DNA of 9,495 bases, from NCBI GenBank assembly GCA_023390245.1, contig JAEWDF010000131.1:1-9495 (forward strand). The letters are read 5' to 3'. A program made the position numbers and the translations under genes. The notes under the pieces are model-generated. The model searched no databases. It was not told the DNA's origin and was given only the letters and a program-made list of their open reading frames with translations. The stretch is from Pseudomonadota bacterium (GTDB lineage: Bacteria; Pseudomonadota; Alphaproteobacteria; Caulobacterales; Caulobacteraceae). Shown piece by piece: positions 7,779-9,495 of the stretch (position 1 is the first letter of the stretch; every line of letters begins with the position of its first letter).

Positions 7779-8240
7779 ATGCAGCCCTTCTGGGAAACCA
7801 AGACCCTGGCGGAGATGACGCCGGCCGAGTGGGAGAGCCTGTGCGACGGGTGCGGGCTGTGCTGCCTGGTGCGCTTCGAGGAGGAGGAGACCGGAGAGGT
7901 CATCCCCACGCGGGTGCATTGCAAGCTGTTCGACCCCGACGCCTGCGCCTGCTCGGACTATGCGAACCGCAAGGCCCATGTGCCGGACTGCATCAAGCTG
8001 ACGCCGCACAATATCGAGGACCTGGAGTGGATGCCGCTGTCGTGCGCCTATCGCCGGCTGCACGAGGGCCGGCCGCTGGCGTGGTGGCATCCGCTGGTGT
8101 CGGGCGATCCGGAGACGGTGCATTCGGCCGGGGTGTCGGTGCGCGGTCAGACGGTGTCTGAGCTGGCGCTGGCGCAGCCCGAGGATGCGCTGGATTTCGA
8201 GGCGCCGGAGTGGGCGGGGGAGCGGGGCGCGGACCGCTAG
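7779..8240 (+). CDS. ycgN: YcgN/UPF0260 family cysteine-cluster protein
   Basis: A 153-residue cytoplasmic protein of the YcgN family, conserved across proteobacteria and with no established biochemical role. The hallmark is the dense cysteine cluster CDGCGLCC (22-29), followed by Cys48, Cys56, Cys58, Cys71 (DCIKLT) and Cys89 (SCAYRRL), which suggests iron or zinc chelation or a metal cluster. The motifs PFWETKTLAEM at the start, EWESLCDGCG, PDCIKLT, WMPLSCAYR and WHPL agree closely with my memory of E. coli YcgN. Length is normal. ATG 7779 is chosen because the family begins just before PFW; an ATG at 7765 is out of frame. It is divergent from uup with an 84-base gap and is followed by the GTA-type genes 115 bases downstream. 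Confidence 0.92.
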   Translation: MQPFWETKTLAEMTPAEWESLCDGCGLCCLVRFEEEETGEVIPTRVHCKLFDPDACACSDYANRKAHVPDCIKLTPHNIEDLEWMPLSCAYRRLHEGRPLAWWHPLVSGDPETVHSAGVSVRGQTVSELALAQPEDALDFEAPEWAGERGADR

Positions 8241-8355
8241 GTCGGGCGCGGCGACTATGATGGCGGTCATGGTCGAACCCAGGTGAAACCAATGGCTTGA
8301 CGGATTCTCGCGGCGATCTGCGCGCCTGGGGACGCTGGCGCCCTATGATTTGTCC
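8241..8355 (+). promoter_or_regulatory. Intergenic region upstream of the GTA-type genes
   Basis: This 115-base spacer is expected to hold the promoter of the terminase genes. TTGACG at 8297-8302 could be a -35 box but has no good -10 at standard distance. TATGAT at 8344-8349 is a fair -10 ending 6 bases before the ATG at 8356, which would make the transcript leaderless, but it lacks a -35. A GTA-specific activator could explain a weak promoter; this is inference. No tRNA or attachment site is seen. Confidence 0.3.
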
Positions 8356-8778
8356 ATGGCGGGAAATGGGGACAGGGCGGCGGCGGCGGGCGAGCGCGCC
8401 GGCTGGCTGGGGCGCGTCTTCGAGACCCTGAAGGGCAAGATCGAAGAGGCGGTCGCGGCGGTCGAAAAGGCCGATCCGCCGGGCGACGTGGCCGGGGCCG
8501 AGAAGCTGGCGCGCGCCGTTGGCGTGATCGCCCGGGCGGCCAGGGCGGTCGCCGCCCTGGAGCCCCGCCTCGCCGACAGCGAAGAGGACGAGATGGGTGA
8601 GCGGACCTACGATCCCGAAGAGGACGAGCGGCTGCGGCGAGAGCTGGCCGCCCACTATGACCGACTGGACGGGATCATCGAGAGAAAGCGCGCTCGCGAC
8701 GCTGAAAGGCGCGCCGCTGAGGCGGGAGCTGCGCAAGGCGACGGTGAAGGATCACCAGGTCCCGCCGACGCGGGATGA
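8356..8778 (+). CDS. Putative GTA/phage terminase small subunit-like protein
   Basis: A 140-residue charged, helical protein placed directly before a large terminase gene, the standard site of a small terminase subunit. The N-terminal third has amphipathic helices (WLGRVFETLKGKIEEAVAAV), then an Ala/Arg-rich helix ending ALEPRLADSEEDEM, then an acidic coiled-coil-like stretch DPEEDERLRRELAAHYDRLD, and a flexible Gly/Ala/Pro tail. This overall pattern resembles the small subunits of alphaproteobacterial GTA clusters, but I see no diagnostic motif, so the call depends largely on position. I prefer ATG 8356 over the in-frame TTG at 8350. The last 122 bases overlap the start of the large terminase in another frame. 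In a GTA such a protein would help the motor recognise and package host DNA. Confidence 0.6.
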   Translation: MAGNGDRAAAAGERAGWLGRVFETLKGKIEEAVAAVEKADPPGDVAGAEKLARAVGVIARAARAVAALEPRLADSEEDEMGERTYDPEEDERLRRELAAHYDRLDGIIERKRARDAERRAAEAGAAQGDGEGSPGPADAG

Positions 8779-9495
8779 CTGGCGCACCTGGCTGCTGCTG
8801 GGCGGGCGGGGATCGGGAAAGACCTTCGCCGGCTCGGTGTGGCTGGACACCGTGGCGCGGCGGGCGACGGTGAACCTGGCCCTGGTCGGCCCGGCGCTGC
8901 ACGACGTGCGCGAGGTGATGGTGGAGGGGCCGTCGGGGATCAAGGCCCTGGCGGAGCCGGGAGATCGGCCGCGCTGGGAGGCGGGGCGGCGGCGGCTGTT
9001 GTGGAGGAACGGCTCGGCGGCCTACGCCTTTTCGGCCGAGGATCCCGACAGCCTGCGCGGCCCTCAGTTCCATGCCGCCTGGGCGGACGAATTCTGCGCC
9101 TGGCGCAATCCGGAGGCGGTGCTGTCGAACCTGCGGCTGGGGTTGCGGCTGGGCGACCGGCCCCGGCTGGCGGTGACGACGACGCCCCGGCCGATCCCGG
9201 CGCTGCGGCGGCTGATGGCCGAGACGGGCATGGTGGTCGAACGGGCGGGCACGGCGGACAACGCCGACAACCTGGCGCCGGGCTTCCTGGCGCATCTGAA
9301 GGCGCTCTACGCCGGGACGCGGCTGGAGGCGCAGGAGCTGGACGGCGTGGTCGTCGAGGGCGAGGGGGCGCTGTTCCGCGTCGAGGACCTGAGGCGGGCG
9401 CGGGGCGGCCGGCCGGCGGAGCTGGAGCGGGTGGTGGCGGCGGTCGATCCGCCGGCCAGCGCCCACGGCGACGCCTGCGGAATCGTGGTCGCGGG
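8657..9495 (+). CDS. terL: GTA/phage-type terminase large subunit, N-terminal part
   Basis: The first 279 codons of a DNA-packaging ATPase-nuclease; the C-terminus lies beyond the window. I see the lead-in KDHQVPP (31-37), DWRTWLLLGGRGSGKT with Walker A at 49-56, FHAAWADEFCAW (138-149) as Walker B and catalytic carboxylates (Asp144-Glu145), the coupling motif TTTPRP (174-179), and AAVDPP (261-266), whose Asp264 probably opens the RNase H-like nuclease. The HQxPP...DWRTWLLLGGRGxGKT arrangement is characteristic of the large terminase of Rhodobacter-type gene transfer agents and their Caulobacter relatives. The first ATG in this frame is 8657, overlapping the upstream gene by 122 bases; GTG 8744 would reduce this to 35 but leaves only about six residues before KDHQ's end. 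Start is therefore uncertain. Downstream, portal and capsid genes would be expected. Confidence 0.9.
   Translation, partial: MTDWTGSSRESALATLKGAPLRRELRKATVKDHQVPPTRDDWRTWLLLGGRGSGKTFAGSVWLDTVARRATVNLALVGPALHDVREVMVEGPSGIKALAEPGDRPRWEAGRRRLLWRNGSAAYAFSAEDPDSLRGPQFHAAWADEFCAWRNPEAVLSNLRLGLRLGDRPRLAVTTTPRPIPALRRLMAETGMVVERAGTADNADNLAPGFLAHLKALYAGTRLEAQELDGVVVEGEGALFRVEDLRRARGGRPAELERVVAAVDPPASAHGDACGIVVA

Noticed and set aside
7695..8270. 192-codon N-terminal extension of the ABC-F frame
   Set aside because: It is antisense to ycgN, gives Arg/His/Gln-rich sequence, and ABC-F homology begins exactly at the internal ATG at 7694.

Overview
This is high-GC chromosomal DNA, most likely from an alphaproteobacterium of the Caulobacteraceae (Brevundimonas, Caulobacter or Phenylobacterium type). 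The evidence for this is GC-dominated third codon positions, a Caulobacter-style -10 box (GCTATATC) in front of an ABC-F gene, a YcgN gene, and a terminase of the gene-transfer-agent (GTA) type typical of that group. The genus is inferred from composition and gene types, not from a search.

Left part (1-1397, minus strand): the 3' part of an ABC import operon, with a lipoprotein-type NMT1/THI5-like substrate-binding protein followed by an overlapping ATP-binding subunit that runs off the window. A permease is expected beyond base 1. Block 1486-3540 holds two genes I do not recognise, a small exported protein (+) and a two-helix membrane protein with a cysteine-bearing periplasmic loop (-). They converge on about 570 bases without a gene, which carry strong hairpins near both 3' ends.

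Middle (3659-5714): a tight minus-strand pair, a class I SAM methyltransferase followed 5 bases later by an HSL-family (family IV) esterase. A short divergent region with a 12-bp direct repeat leads to a 58-residue two-helix membrane protein on the plus strand.

Right part: a Uup-type ABC-F ATPase (5718-7694, minus), divergent from ycgN (7779-8240, plus). Then come a putative small terminase subunit (8356-8778) and the first 279 codons of a GTA/phage-type large terminase (8657-end), overlapping out of phase by 122 bases. These two probably form the left end of a GTA structural cluster that continues to the right.

The most unusual observation is in the ABC-F gene. It contains two separate palindromic elements, both read through in frame. 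One is a compound multi-hairpin element of about 144 bp that splits the first beta-strand region of the second ATPase domain and adds about 48 residues. The other is an 84-bp imperfect inverted repeat in the linker before the C-terminal coiled coil. They resemble dispersed extragenic palindromes that have become protein-coding, comparable in principle to Rickettsia palindromic elements.
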